Positions 7,446 through 14,979 of a stretch of DNA of 20,508 nt are shown in pieces. The notes under the pieces were generated by a model that did no database searches, was not told the DNA's origin, and was given only the letters and a program-made list of their open reading frames with translations. This DNA comes from an uncultured Anaerosolibacter sp. Its GTDB lineage: Bacteria; Bacillota_A; Clostridia; Peptostreptococcales; Thermotaleaceae. The number at the start of each line of letters is the position of its first letter. Positions within the stretch are counted from its first letter, which is position 1. Position numbers and translations under genes: made by a program. Where the stretch lies: positions 1 through 20,508 of the forward strand of contig CALECF010000020.1 in NCBI GenBank assembly GCA_937948705.1, read 5' to 3'.

Positions 7446-8930
7446 CTATCTATTGATCCAGTCCCTCTGATCTTTCTGAAGTAAAGCTTCTGCCTCCTTT
7501 GGTCCCCAGGTTCCAGCTTCATAATTGGGAAATGTAGGAGGGTTATTTTTCCATGCCTCCAGAATATTATCTACAAACTTCCAAGAATATTCTACTTCAT
7601 CCCATCTTGCGAAAAGGGTCCTATCTCCTCTCATCACATCATATAGCAGCCTTTCGTAAGCTTCTGGAGAGTTGATACCAACTTGACAGTTTTGGCAAAA
7701 GTCCATTTGTACAGGAATAATTCTTTGTCGGGTACCTGGTTCCTTCGCATTAAACTGAAAAAAAACACCTTCCCGTGGTTGTATTCTGATCACCAGGATA
7801 TTGGGCTGAAGTTGTTTGTCTTTAAAATACAATATGTTTTCCATGGTTTTAAACTGTATGAGGATTTCCGTTGACTTGGCTGGCATCCTTTTTCCTGTTC
7901 TTATATAAAAAGGTACCCCTGCCCATCTGAAGTTCTCTACAAATACCTTTAGTGCCACAAATGTCTCTGTATTAGAGGCAGGATCTACTCTTTTTTCCTC
8001 CCTATAACCTAACACTTCACGGAGAGTTCCTTTACTTGGTCCATACTGACCACGAATGGCACTTTCTTCAATATGTTTATCTTCGATCTTTTTAAGGGCT
8101 TTTAGGACCTTAACCTTCTCATCTTGTATGGATTTGGTATCCAAATCATTAGGAGGTTCCATGGCAATTAGGCTTAATAGCTGCAGCAGGTGACTCTGGA
8201 TCATATCCCGCATAGCGCCGGATCTCTCATAATATTCCCCACGGTTTTCTACCCCCACGGTTTCACTGGAGGATATTTGAATATGGTCGATAAACTTATT
8301 ATTCCAAAGGGGTTCAAAAATCATGTTGGCAAACCGCAACACCATGATATTTTGCAACATTTCTTTTCCTAAATAGTGATCAATTCTGTAGGTGTTTTCC
8401 TCTTGAAACACCCGAATAATTTTTTCATTCAAATATTTCGCAGAGCTTAAATCTCTTCCAAAGGGTTTTTCTATGACTACCCGTTGCCATCCCTTCCTAC
8501 TCTCACCGATACAATGATGGTGCAATTTCTCTACAATGCCTTCAAAATACTCCGGAGCCACGGCCATATAATAGATGTTGTTACCTCCCGTATTATACTG
8601 GCTAGCTTTTTCATCTAGGAACCCTTTGAGTTGTATATAGGCATCTTCCTGTAAAAAATCCATGCCTCTATAATAAATTCTATCTTTTATGCTATCCCAT
8701 ACTTCTTCCCTCACCTTAAATCTCGAAAATTCTTTGATAGAACGATAGACTTCATCTCTATAAACTTCATTTGTCTTCCCTTTTCTCCCAATGGCTACGA
8801 CTGCGAAATTTTCAGGAAGGAGCTTTTCATGTTGGAGATTATAGATAGCAGGCAATAGCTTTCTATGGGCTAGATCGCCAGTTCCACCAAATATGATCAT
8901 GGTACAGGATAAGTCCACACTTAAGTCCAT
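7446..8930 (-). CDS. zwf: Glucose-6-phosphate 1-dehydrogenase
   Basis: Oxidises glucose 6-phosphate to 6-phosphoglucono-lactone with NAD(P)+, the entry step of the oxidative pentose-phosphate pathway. With the ATG at 8928-8930 it has 494 residues, the normal length. The coenzyme loop is GGTGDLA at residues 15-21 and EKPFG is at about 154-158. The substrate-binding and catalytic signature RIDHYLGKE is at about 182-190, with the active-site histidine and lysine present. This start is chosen over a GTG three codons upstream (8939) because AGGTGGG overlaps the GTG and is well spaced for the ATG. It follows gnd by 19 bases and precedes the cyclase-family gene by 12, so the three are one transcript. 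Confidence 0.96.
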   Translation of the reverse strand: MDLSVDLSCTMIIFGGTGDLAHRKLLPAIYNLQHEKLLPENFAVVAIGRKGKTNEVYRDEVYRSIKEFSRFKVREEVWDSIKDRIYYRGMDFLQEDAYIQLKGFLDEKASQYNTGGNNIYYMAVAPEYFEGIVEKLHHHCIGESRKGWQRVVIEKPFGRDLSSAKYLNEKIIRVFQEENTYRIDHYLGKEMLQNIMVLRFANMIFEPLWNNKFIDHIQISSSETVGVENRGEYYERSGAMRDMIQSHLLQLLSLIAMEPPNDLDTKSIQDEKVKVLKALKKIEDKHIEESAIRGQYGPSKGTLREVLGYREEKRVDPASNTETFVALKVFVENFRWAGVPFYIRTGKRMPAKSTEILIQFKTMENILYFKDKQLQPNILVIRIQPREGVFFQFNAKEPGTRQRIIPVQMDFCQNCQVGINSPEAYERLLYDVMRGDRTLFARWDEVEYSWKFVDNILEAWKNNPPTFPNYEAGTWGPKEAEALLQKDQRDWINR

Positions 8931-8949
8931 TTTACCCACCTACTTTCTC

Positions 8950-9858
8950 TCATTGGTCTTTCTTTTCTACGCTGTGTCCTCCAAATTCATTTCTTAGTGC
9001 GGCGATCACCTTTCCTGAGAAAGTATCCTCCTGCTGGGACCGATATCTTACAAATAAGGAGCTGGCAATGGCAGGAACAGGCACCTGAAGTTCAAGGGCT
9101 TCCTGGACAGTCCATAGTCCTTCTCCCGACGAATGCACTACCCCTTTGATAGCTTGGAGCTCAGGATCCTTTTCAAATGCTCGCTCCATCAATTCCATCA
9201 ACCATCCTCGAATAACCGAGCCATGGTTCCAAACCTTCGCAATCTCCTTATAATCTAATTCGAATTGGCTTTTCTCTAAAATCTCAAAGCCCTCTCCCAT
9301 GGCCTGAAGCATTCCATATTCAATGCCATTGTGAACCATCTTTACATAATGGCCTGAACCGTTCTTACCTGTATGTACATAGCCATTTTCCAAGCATATA
9401 TCCTTCATGAGGGGTTCAATCATTTCAAATACATCCGTCTCGGCACCAATCATCATGCAAGCGCCATTTCTCGCGCCTTCTACCCCACCACTTGTGCCTA
9501 CATCTGCAAATCGAATCCCTTTCTCCTTTAGCATTTCGTATCTTCTTAAGGTGCCTTTATAATTGGAATTTCCGCCATCAATGATGATATCCCCTTGATC
9601 TACCAGGGGAATTAGACTTTCTATCATTTCATCCACTGGGTTTCCAGCTGGTACCATCAACCAAATAATTCTAGGTGTGCCAAGTTTATTTACCAATTCT
9701 TCGATGCTATATGCACCTACCAGCCCATGAACTTCTGCTTCCTGTATCTTTTCAGCCGATCTGTTATAGGCCACCACCCTATGCCCATGATCCTTTATGT
9801 TTCGCGCAAGATTGTATCCCATCTTTCCCAAACCTATGATTCCTATCTCCAAAACCAT
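8950..9858 (-). CDS. gnd: 6-phosphogluconate dehydrogenase, decarboxylating (short GntZ type)
   Basis: Oxidatively decarboxylates 6-phosphogluconate to ribulose 5-phosphate. The 302-residue length is that of the short bacterial type, against about 470 for the long form. The coenzyme fold has GLGKMG at residues 9-14; strand two ends in YNRS (31-34), where an arginine after the asparagine is usual in NADP-preferring relatives, so NADP use is a cautious guess. The substrate-binding segment VGTSGGVEGARNGACMMIG and the catalytic lysine stretch HYVKMVHNGIEYG are intact. The ATG at 9856-9858 is chosen because AGGAG is 4 bases upstream; the ATG at 9873 has no ribosome-binding site. First gene of the operon with zwf and the cyclase-family hydrolase. 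Confidence 0.92.
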   Translation of the reverse strand: MVLEIGIIGLGKMGYNLARNIKDHGHRVVAYNRSAEKIQEAEVHGLVGAYSIEELVNKLGTPRIIWLMVPAGNPVDEMIESLIPLVDQGDIIIDGGNSNYKGTLRRYEMLKEKGIRFADVGTSGGVEGARNGACMMIGAETDVFEMIEPLMKDICLENGYVHTGKNGSGHYVKMVHNGIEYGMLQAMGEGFEILEKSQFELDYKEIAKVWNHGSVIRGWLMELMERAFEKDPELQAIKGVVHSSGEGLWTVQEALELQVPVPAIASSLFVRYRSQQEDTFSGKVIAALRNEFGGHSVEKKDQ

Positions 9859-9905
9859 CACGCTCCTACTCATCTTTGATTTTCATTACTATATTTACTA
9901 CCTCA

Positions 9906-9932
9906 TTTGTATCGTTACAAACATATATTATA
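9906..9932 (-). promoter_or_regulatory. gnd operon promoter -10 box and adjoining dyad
   Basis: On the - strand a perfect TATAAT (9932-9927) is followed 5 bases later by TTTGTA-N4-TACAAA (arms 9906-9911 and 9916-9921), an exact 6-bp dyad covering the expected transcription start. The -35 region is poor (AAGGTT at 17 bases), so the promoter may need an activator or depend mainly on the -10. The dyad has the size and position of an operator for a dimeric repressor. Confidence 0.5.
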
Positions 9933-10096
9933 CAAAAAAAGCCAAAAAGAACCTTTCGCCATATCATCTCGTTGATTCCCTCTAGCATTTATATTTATCA
10001 TATGATCATCTATATCGCTCTAGTACTTCATTGTCTATACTCTTAACGCAGCATTGACTACATCTATTTTTTTTCATAGTTTTGTGCGTACAAATA

Positions 10097-10126
10097 AGAC
10101 TGCCTCTATTGCTAGAGGCAGTCTTC
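10097..10126 (-). terminator. Terminator downstream of the DUF2680 gene
   Basis: AAGACTGCCTCTA and TAGAGGCAGTCTT form a perfect 13-bp stem around a four-base loop, 11 bases after the stop codon of the DUF2680 gene on the - strand, followed by ATTTGT. The U tract is short but the stem is strong. Confidence 0.82.
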
Positions 10127-10136
10127 CCTTGATATC

Positions 10137-10475
10137 CTAGTGACAGCGCTTCTTTCTTGATTTATCCCACATTGGGATGAATCCATTTTCTTCAAGCTTT
10201 TCATAACGTTTTTCCAACCGAGAGATGATCTTCTTTCCCTTTTCTTCAGTCATAACTCCATATTCAACATATTTAGATATTACTTCTTTTCGCTTCAATA
10301 AGATATCTTTCTGAAGTGTTGCTAGCTCTTTCTTCTGTGATTCTGTCAGCTGTACTGGCGCCTTTTCTGCATCAAGGGTGAGGGCTTCAGCGGATTGCAA
10401 TGAGAATATACCGAATGTGGCCACAAATACAAGCACAAGAAAAGAAGTTACCAAAACAGTTTTGAAGTTACCCAT
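10137..10475 (-). CDS. Secreted DUF2680-family protein (YckD-like)
   Basis: A 112-residue protein with an N-terminal signal peptide: MGNFK, a hydrophobic stretch at about residues 6-25, and a likely cleavage after the AEA near residue 33. The rest is charged and helical. The segments LTESQKKELATLQKDILLKRKEVISKYVEYGVMTEEKGKK and ENGFIPMW have the pattern I know from DUF2680 proteins such as B. subtilis YckD, whose function is unknown. The start at 10475 is preferred over 10508 because AAAGGAG lies upstream at a usable distance and the signal peptide then begins normally. It probably forms a single-gene unit ended by the hairpin at 10097-10126. Confidence 0.82.
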   Translation of the reverse strand: MGNFKTVLVTSFLVLVFVATFGIFSLQSAEALTLDAEKAPVQLTESQKKELATLQKDILLKRKEVISKYVEYGVMTEEKGKKIISRLEKRYEKLEENGFIPMWDKSRKKRCH

Positions 10476-10574
10476 GAATAAAATCACTCCTTTCCAGTTG
10501 GTAGTCATATTTTCTGTATCTTTAGTGTCTTTTATCCTATAAAGTATCCTCTTATCTTCCTAATTTCTCATACC

Positions 10575-10913
10575 CTATTCCCATGACTGCCATATATCTG
10601 GCGCATAACCTACCGTTGCCTGGCGTCCATTGCGTACAATCGGTGTTTTGTAGAGACTTGGATGATTGAGGAGCACCTCTTCTCGCAGATTTGTACTCAC
10701 AATACGATCCATATTTAACTTTTTATAATCCTTCGCTTCACGATTGATTAAGTTGTTCAATCCTACAGCAGCGCCTACGCTTTGTAATTCTCCTTTGCTT
10801 AATCCCTTTATGCTCAAGTCTATCAGATGATAGCTTATTTTCCGCTCTTTAAAATATCTTTCTGCCTTCTTCGTATCAAAGCATTTTTTTACACCGAAGA
10901 TTTGAATATTCAT
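10575..10913 (-). CDS. ArsC/Spx-family thioredoxin-fold protein
   Basis: A 112-residue cytoplasmic protein of the arsenate reductase/Spx superfamily. It begins MNIQIFGVKKCFDTKKAERYF: the beta strand, the cysteine at residue 11 and the TKKA helix start match the family, and FKERKISYHLIDL and the SLYKTPIVRNGRQATVGY segment match its second half (cis-proline TPIV). It has one cysteine where Spx has CxxC, so redox sensing by a CxxC disulfide is not expected. It could be a YffB-like glutathione-independent reductase or a regulator; no arsenic genes are nearby. An AGGGAG precedes the ATG. The substrate is unknown. Confidence 0.82.
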   Translation of the reverse strand: MNIQIFGVKKCFDTKKAERYFKERKISYHLIDLSIKGLSKGELQSVGAAVGLNNLINREAKDYKKLNMDRIVSTNLREEVLLNHPSLYKTPIVRNGRQATVGYAPDIWQSWE

Positions 10914-10972
10914 CAGCTTATACTCCCTTCACTCTGTGCTGTACTTCTCCCTTTGCTTATCAATATAACATA

Positions 10973-11032
10973 AAAACCATCGTCCATGATACGACTTATC
11001 CAGCATCATGATCGGTGGTTTTATTCGTTTAA
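10973..11032. terminator. Two-way terminator-like hairpin before the ArsC-like gene
   Basis: AAAACCATCG near 10973 and CGGTGGTTTT near 11023-11032, extended inward by CATGAT/ATCATG, form an imperfect stem of about 18 bp with a loop of roughly 20 bases. A runs and T runs flank it. It follows the 89-residue gene on the - strand and so probably ends that transcript. Confidence 0.68.
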
Positions 11033-11070
11033 TCCCTATATACATTTTACTGCCCCATAGCATCATGAAG

Positions 11071-11340
11071 CTACCCTATGTGAACATCTACCACTTTGGC
11101 CACATAGTCATCTATTCCAGGCTTTACGATGACCACAATCGGTTGCTCTGTGATGTTTCCGATTACTGCCCGATACACCTCTAGGCCATTTTCATCCAAT
11201 TTTTCTCCTCTGTGGACTGTAATATCTTTCTTATTGGCAACTTCATAATCCTCAAGAATTCCCATCACCCTATTTGCTATATCTCCCGTTGGACATTCCA
11301 GGGCTTTAATCCTCTCCATAGCATCTGTAAGCCTTAACAT
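11071..11340 (-). CDS. Hypothetical protein, 89 residues
   Basis: I do not recognise the family. With the ATG at 11338-11340 (GAGGAGG 9 bases upstream) it is an 89-residue soluble protein with no signal peptide or membrane segment. The first 45 residues look helical (MLRLTDAMERIKALECPTGDIANRVMGILEDYEV). The second half alternates as beta strands (DITVHRGEKLDENGLEVYRAVIGNITEQPIVVIVKPG, then DDYVAKVVDVHIG). It has a good ribosome-binding site and a terminator after it, so it is probably expressed. It lies 130 bases after the SemiSWEET gene and may have its own promoter. Confidence 0.7.
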   Translation of the reverse strand: MLRLTDAMERIKALECPTGDIANRVMGILEDYEVANKKDITVHRGEKLDENGLEVYRAVIGNITEQPIVVIVKPGIDDYVAKVVDVHIG

Positions 11341-11470
11341 ATCCTTGAACCTCCTCAAAAGCATACTTATCCTTCTTATTATCTCCGTTTCCCTGCTTTT
11401 GATTCTTCATTTCCTTTTATGGAGCAAATGAGCCTGAGGGATTCCCCGGACTCATCACCATCTTCATTTC

Positions 11471-11716
11471 CTATTTATACTTTAATTTCATGGTAAGTAC
11501 AATGGATGCAAATATAAAGGTAACGATATTAGACAACATCAGTGGAATATCTCCAATGATAAATCCATAGACTAACCAAAGGAACACCCCAACAGTAAAC
11601 ATGCTGTACATACCTAAAGAAATCCCTGCGGTATTTTTCTCTTTTACCGTTTTTATTGCTTGAGGTAAAAATGAAAACGTGGTTAGTGCCGCAGCAATCC
11701 ATCCTATAAAAGCCAT
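11471..11716 (-). CDS. SemiSWEET-type sugar transporter (PQ-loop, three membrane helices)
   Basis: An 81-residue membrane protein with three predicted helices (about residues 2-20, 36-54 and 58-77), the size of bacterial SemiSWEETs, which dimerise to pass sugars along their gradient. The PQ motif is P18-Q19 in FSFLPQAIKTVKEKNTAG, followed by ISLGMYSMFTVG, typical of the family. The substrate is not predictable; sucrose or glucose have been shown for relatives. The ATG has GGGGGA 6 bases upstream. It follows the exonuclease gene by 56 bases on the same strand, with no terminator seen between. Confidence 0.9.
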   Translation of the reverse strand: MAFIGWIAAALTTFSFLPQAIKTVKEKNTAGISLGMYSMFTVGVFLWLVYGFIIGDIPLMLSNIVTFIFASIVLTMKLKYK

Positions 11717-11772
11717 ATCTTGTCCCCCTTGGCTATTGTCAATCTATATACATCTATTCACCAATCATAAAA

Positions 11773-12534
11773 TCATTTTTCCCAATTGATCTCTAGCACC
11801 ACCGGACAATGATCACTGCCCATAATATTGGCATGGATTTGGGCATCCTCTAGTTTATCCTTTAATCTTTCTGATACAACAAAATAATCAATTCTCCAAC
11901 CTGTGTTACGCTCTCTGGCTCTTCCCATATATGACCACCAAGTATAGGCATCCACCTCATCAGGATAAAGATATCTGTAGGTATCGATAAATCCTGCATC
12001 CAACAGCTTGGTCATTTTATCCCTTTCCTCATCAGTAAATCCTGCATTTCTTCTGTTGGTGGAAGGATTCTTCAAGTCAATTTCCTTATGGGCTACATTT
12101 AAGTCCCCACAAATGATTAGTGGCTTGTTTGCATCTAGTTTTTTCAGATGATTTTTAAAGGCTTCTTCCCATACCATTCGGTAATCAAGTCTTTCCAGTT
12201 CTCTTTTGGAATTTGGCGTGTACACTGTTATCAAATAAAATTCTTCAAACTCCAAGGTGATTACCCGGCCCTCTTGATCGTGCTCCTCAATCCCTATGCC
12301 ATATTGAACAGACAATGGTTCTTTTCTGGTAAATACAGCTGTACCTGAATAACCTTTTTTCACGGCATAATTCCAATATTGACGATAGCCTTCTAACTCT
12401 AGGTCGATTTGCCCTTCCTGAAGTTTAGACTCTTGGATACAGAATATATCTGCATCCACCTCTTTGAAGTATTCTAAAAATCCTTTGCCTACACAAGCTC
12501 TAATACCATTCACATTCCAAGACACTAGTTTCAT
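11773..12534 (-). CDS. exoA: Exodeoxyribonuclease III (AP endonuclease, ExoA/XthA)
   Basis: A 253-residue Mg-dependent enzyme of base-excision repair that cuts DNA at abasic sites and digests 3' ends. All family motifs are visible: SWNVNGIRA with N7, the metal ligand E35 in CIQESKLQ, the GDLNVAH segment, the NPSTNRRNAGFTDEER loop, WRIDYFVVS, and the C-terminal GSDHCPV with the catalytic Asp-His pair. Length is normal. GGAGGT lies 6 bases before the ATG. It follows the unknown CxxC protein by 34 bases and may be cotranscribed with it and DegV. Confidence 0.96.
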   Translation of the reverse strand: MKLVSWNVNGIRACVGKGFLEYFKEVDADIFCIQESKLQEGQIDLELEGYRQYWNYAVKKGYSGTAVFTRKEPLSVQYGIGIEEHDQEGRVITLEFEEFYLITVYTPNSKRELERLDYRMVWEEAFKNHLKKLDANKPLIICGDLNVAHKEIDLKNPSTNRRNAGFTDEERDKMTKLLDAGFIDTYRYLYPDEVDAYTWWSYMGRARERNTGWRIDYFVVSERLKDKLEDAQIHANIMGSDHCPVVLEINWEK

Positions 12535-12568
12535 ATCTTAACCTCCGTAAAGTTTTACACACTCATTT

Positions 12569-12988
12569 CTACACATCACACTGTTCAATTTCTATAGAAT
12601 ACGCTCCGCAATGGACGCATACGATAACACTTACAATATAACTATTGTCCACTTTTCCTTTTTTCAATAGCTTATTGAATGAAGTATCCTCTGTATCTTT
12701 AGAAATATTACTGGTCACATATTGACCATTTTTCGTATAAATATAGAAGTGATACTCCAGAAACTTAAAGTACTTATCCTTTACAGACTTTCCTGCCAAG
12801 CAGTTCGAACAGGGCTGGTCATAATGAGCCATGTCAAAATAAACTTCTTCTCCTTGGTGAAGCAGTCCTAGTACATCTGAAATACCAATTCCCCCCACAG
12901 GACTTTCTTCATCGTTGATCAGTTCATCATCAGGATCTATACCCAATTCATATTCCCTGCCATCAAAAATAAACTTATAATTTTCCAC
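12569..12988 (-). CDS. Conserved hypothetical protein with two CxxC pairs (possibly DUF3785)
   Basis: A 139-residue acidic, soluble protein starting with GTG, supported by GGAGGT 5 bases upstream. Two cysteine pairs, CSNC near residue 60 and CVHC near residue 126, could together bind one zinc ion as a zinc ribbon. The core KYFKFLEYHFYIYTKNGQYV and the end VDNSYIVSVIVCVHCGAYSIEIEQC resemble, from memory, a clostridial family of unknown function that I believe is DUF3785; I could not check this. It lies 27 bases after the DegV gene and 34 before exoA. No function is proposed. Confidence 0.68.
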   Translation of the reverse strand: MENYKFIFDGREYELGIDPDDELINDEESPVGGIGISDVLGLLHQGEEVYFDMAHYDQPCSNCLAGKSVKDKYFKFLEYHFYIYTKNGQYVTSNISKDTEDTSFNKLLKKGKVDNSYIVSVIVCVHCGAYSIEIEQCDV

Positions 12989-13015
12989 TTCGTACCTCCA
13001 AATATGTATTCTTAC

Positions 13016-13861
13016 TTAAATATCTTCAGATATGACCACGCCGATAAGTCCCGGCCCAGTATGAACCACTAGCACGGGGCTAATCTGGGTGAAAACGGTC
13101 TCCTTTACATTCGGCAATTCCTTTACCTTACTTAGAAGGGCTTGAGATTCTTCATAGGCATTGCCGTGGGCTATAGCTACATTTACCTTTTTGTCCATTG
13201 CTCTTTCCTTTATAATTTCATATAGTTCTTCAATGGACTTATTTCTTCCCCGTATTTTCCGATAAGTGTAGTATACCCCGTCCTCATTAATAGAGATAAT
13301 GGGCTTAATATTCAATAGTTCACCAATAGTACCTTCAACTTTTCCGATTCGTCCACCCTTTTTTAGATAATCTAAGGTTTTTACTACATAATACACATCT
13401 GTTTTCTTGATGACTTCTTTAATTTTTTCCACTGTCTTCTCAAAATCTTGAGTTTTTTCTAATTCCTTTGCTCCCTCTAGGACAGGAAACCCTGAGCCCA
13501 TGGTAAGGGATTTTGAGTCGATGAGCTCAAAGGTCATATTTTCAAAGCTATTGGCAACGTTTCTAATCATATTCATGGTGCCGCTGATTGCACTGGATAT
13601 AGTAACAACAATAATATGGGTATACCCCTCTTCTTGTAATCCATTGAACAGCTTTATTGCATCTTCAGGAGACGGTAAAGATGTGGTTGGAATTTCTTCA
13701 TGGAATCTTTCATATATTTCCTCGGGTGTAATATCGATTCTATCCTTATATTCCCCATCGGAGTATATGACTTTTAAGGGCAATATTTTGATGCGATACT
13801 TTTCTATGATCTCTTCTGTCAAATCACATGTTGAATCTGCAACAATAGCAATCTTTGTCAT
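13016..13861 (-). CDS. DegV-family fatty-acid-binding protein
   Basis: A 281-residue cytoplasmic protein of the DegV/FakB family, which in Firmicutes binds a fatty acid and presents it to the FakA kinase for phosphorylation and lipid synthesis. It opens with KIAIVADSTCDLTEE; TTSLPSPED near residue 60 and TISSAISGTMNMI near residue 90 hold the serines and threonine that contact the carboxylate, and the end GPGLIGVVI is typical. The ATG at 13859-13861 is preferred over 13876 because GGGGGGT lies 6 bases upstream. No fakA gene is nearby. It is first in a likely transcript with the CxxC protein and exoA. Confidence 0.92.
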   Translation of the reverse strand: MTKIAIVADSTCDLTEEIIEKYRIKILPLKVIYSDGEYKDRIDITPEEIYERFHEEIPTTSLPSPEDAIKLFNGLQEEGYTHIIVVTISSAISGTMNMIRNVANSFENMTFELIDSKSLTMGSGFPVLEGAKELEKTQDFEKTVEKIKEVIKKTDVYYVVKTLDYLKKGGRIGKVEGTIGELLNIKPIISINEDGVYYTYRKIRGRNKSIEELYEIIKERAMDKKVNVAIAHGNAYEESQALLSKVKELPNVKETVFTQISPVLVVHTGPGLIGVVISEDI

Positions 13862-13978
13862 TGGTATACCCCCCATTTAATAAAAAAGCTTGTCCTTCCA
13901 ATTTCCACTTCATCATTCATCATTGATTATACTTCCATCTTTCCTCGCGCCGACTCATTCTAATCATCTTATGACTTC

Positions 13979-13984
13979 ATTATA
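13979..13984 (-). promoter_or_regulatory. Possible -10 box (TATAAT) upstream of the DegV gene
   Basis: A TATAAT on the - strand about 120 bases before the DegV start, in a 187-base AT-rich gap. No good -35 box is at the right distance, and a second TATAAT lies closer to the gene, so the choice is uncertain. Confidence 0.28.
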
Positions 13985-14048
13985 TAGAAATTTTTTCTAA
14001 AAAGGAAGTCCTGTTGTATTGCTACTGCACGAACTTGTCTTTAAAACC

Positions 14049-14088
14049 AAAAAGAGTCAAAAGCACCATTCTCTTTTGACTCAAAAAA
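14049..14088. terminator. Terminator at the end of the MarR-flavodoxin-FMN cluster
   Basis: GAGTCAAAAG at 14054-14063 pairs exactly with CTTTTGACTC at 14073-14082, with A and T runs on both sides. It lies 34 bases after the stop codon of the DUF6544 gene on the - strand, ending the cluster. Confidence 0.9.
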
Positions 14089-14121
14089 TTCTGTAACAGT
14101 ATTTAGCCTGCTGATCATGCT

Positions 14122-14979
14122 TTACTTATAGCCCTCACTGTTGTACTCAATTTCTTTGATATTGAACTTAGCGTAACAATATTCCCCTTCTGGAAAATGC
14201 CAGATGGCTTCTCCATAGGTTGCGATCTTTATGCCATTCATCTCTTTATAATCCTTAATAGGTGTTGACCACCTCACCTGTTGATAGAATTTACCTGTGG
14301 GAGAATAGTATCTATCATCAGAAACAAAATTAATCAATTCCCCCTTTTCATTGAAATGCAATACTGCTGATATACTATTTCCCTTATTATGAAATGTGGC
14401 TTTTACTGTCAATGGATCAATTTCTTCCCACTGAATCCTTTTATCGATGAGACTAGCGGGTGCCAATAGGCACATATCGTTGAAAACAGTAACGGTTTCA
14501 CCCTGATTCATCTCCTGACCAGTGCCATGGGCCACGGTAAACAAACCAGCCAACTTGATGAGCATCACGGCTTTTCCCTCGGCATAAGAGTGAAAGCCAA
14601 TCACTGAAATCCCAAACATATTCATCTTTATAAAGTATAGCCGTGTGGGGTCATCTAAAAAACTATATTGTTCGGCATCCACCTTGCCCCAGTCTTTTTG
14701 AGGGTCTATTTTAAATTCACCATCAAAGACAAGCCTTACACTTTCCACTTTCTCTTTGCCAACTACACCCACATAATGCAGATATTTTTGAACCGGTTTA
14801 GGCAATCCCCCTATATCCGCTTCTGTGAGAATCGAATTTTCTAATGTGCCTCTGGGTTCCAACCCCTTTAGAACCCCTGCGTTATATGCCCTTTTGAGAC
14901 CTTGGGATGTATAGATAGAAAACAAGATGATCACAGCTATTACCACCAGTCCTATAAGGACGAGATACTTTTTATCCAT
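14122..14979 (-). CDS. DUF6544-family protein with an N-terminal membrane anchor
   Basis: A 285-residue protein with one membrane helix at about residues 4-23 followed by a large domain probably outside the cell. The stretch LPKPVQKYLHYVGVVGKEKVESVRLVFDGEF and later MFGISVIGFHSYAEGKAVMLIKLAGLFTVAHGTGQEMNQGETVTVFNDMCLLAPASLIDKRIQW match what I remember of DUF6544 (formerly DUF6920), a family of unknown function; the fold looks like a lipoprotein-carrier-like beta sheet, which is a guess. Its start overlaps the end of the upstream membrane-protein gene by 8 bases, so the two are translationally coupled and probably work together. Last gene of the cluster. Confidence 0.82.
   Translation of the reverse strand: MDKKYLVLIGLVVIAVIILFSIYTSQGLKRAYNAGVLKGLEPRGTLENSILTEADIGGLPKPVQKYLHYVGVVGKEKVESVRLVFDGEFKIDPQKDWGKVDAEQYSFLDDPTRLYFIKMNMFGISVIGFHSYAEGKAVMLIKLAGLFTVAHGTGQEMNQGETVTVFNDMCLLAPASLIDKRIQWEEIDPLTVKATFHNKGNSISAVLHFNEKGELINFVSDDRYYSPTGKFYQQVRWSTPIKDYKEMNGIKIATYGEAIWHFPEGEYCYAKFNIKEIEYNSEGYK

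Noticed and set aside
10575..10913. Arsenate reductase as a firm function for the ArsC-like protein
   Set aside because: No arsenic resistance genes are nearby and the family has several roles; only the superfamily is claimed.
13500..13880. A 126-residue open frame antisense to the DegV gene
   Set aside because: It has hydrophobic stretches but mirrors the DegV coding sequence and has no translation signals.
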